From assembly GCA_035646975.1 (NCBI GenBank), contig DASROJ010000370.1:1-5901 (forward strand): a stretch of DNA of 5,901 nt, given 5' to 3'. A program made the position numbers and the translations under genes. Below, in pieces: positions 5,888 to 5,901 of this stretch; the first letter of the stretch is position 1, and each line of letters starts with the position of its first letter. The DNA is from DASROJ01 sp035646975. Its GTDB lineage: Bacteria; Acidobacteriota; Polarisedimenticolia; JACPZX01; DASXTC01. Under the pieces are notes generated by a model. That model was given only the letters and a program-made list of their open reading frames with translations, did no database searches and had not been told where the DNA came from.

Positions 5888-5901
5888 GGGATCTCCGTAT
5901 G

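Overview
The window comes from a high-GC Gram-negative bacterium, most likely a proteobacterium. The evidence is two exported envelope proteins (a periplasmic multihaem cytochrome and an outer-membrane beta-barrel), strong Shine-Dalgarno sites, GC-rich third codon positions, and an MsrA that reads closely like the Escherichia coli enzyme. No rRNA, tRNA, CRISPR array, insertion sequence or phage gene was seen.

Layout. Positions 1-392 (minus) hold the first 130 codons of an exported protein of unknown function, cut by the window edge. Positions 393-826 are a gene-free divergent control region. Positions 827-1828 (plus) encode a decahaem c-type cytochrome of the MtrA/PioA/DmsE family. Twelve bases later, 1841-4231 encodes its MtrB/PioB-type porin partner. 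The mtrB ribosome binding site overlaps the mtrA stop codon, so the pair is a tight operon. Then come a convergent small GIY-YIG (UPF0213/YhbQ-like) protein at 4298-4591 (minus), a plus-strand msrA at 4726-5376, and a convergent DUF1003 membrane protein at 5384-5887 (minus) whose stop lies 7 bp from that of msrA.

How the genes work together. The centrepiece is the mtrAB pair. In known systems (Shewanella MtrCAB, Rhodopseudomonas PioAB, Sideroxydans MtoAB) the decahaem cytochrome sits inside the MtrB barrel and forms an electron wire across the outer membrane. Here there is no MtrC/OmcA-type outer-surface cytochrome and no CymA-type quinol oxidase in the window, and mtrAB is followed directly by a convergent unrelated gene. 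This two-gene form, together with an MtrB lacking a mature N-terminal CXXC motif, resembles the PioAB/MtoAB arrangement of Fe(II) oxidisers more than the metal-reducing MtrCAB operon. The direction of electron flow cannot be read from sequence. msrA, the GIY-YIG gene and the DUF1003 gene look like housekeeping neighbours with no clear functional link to the conduit.
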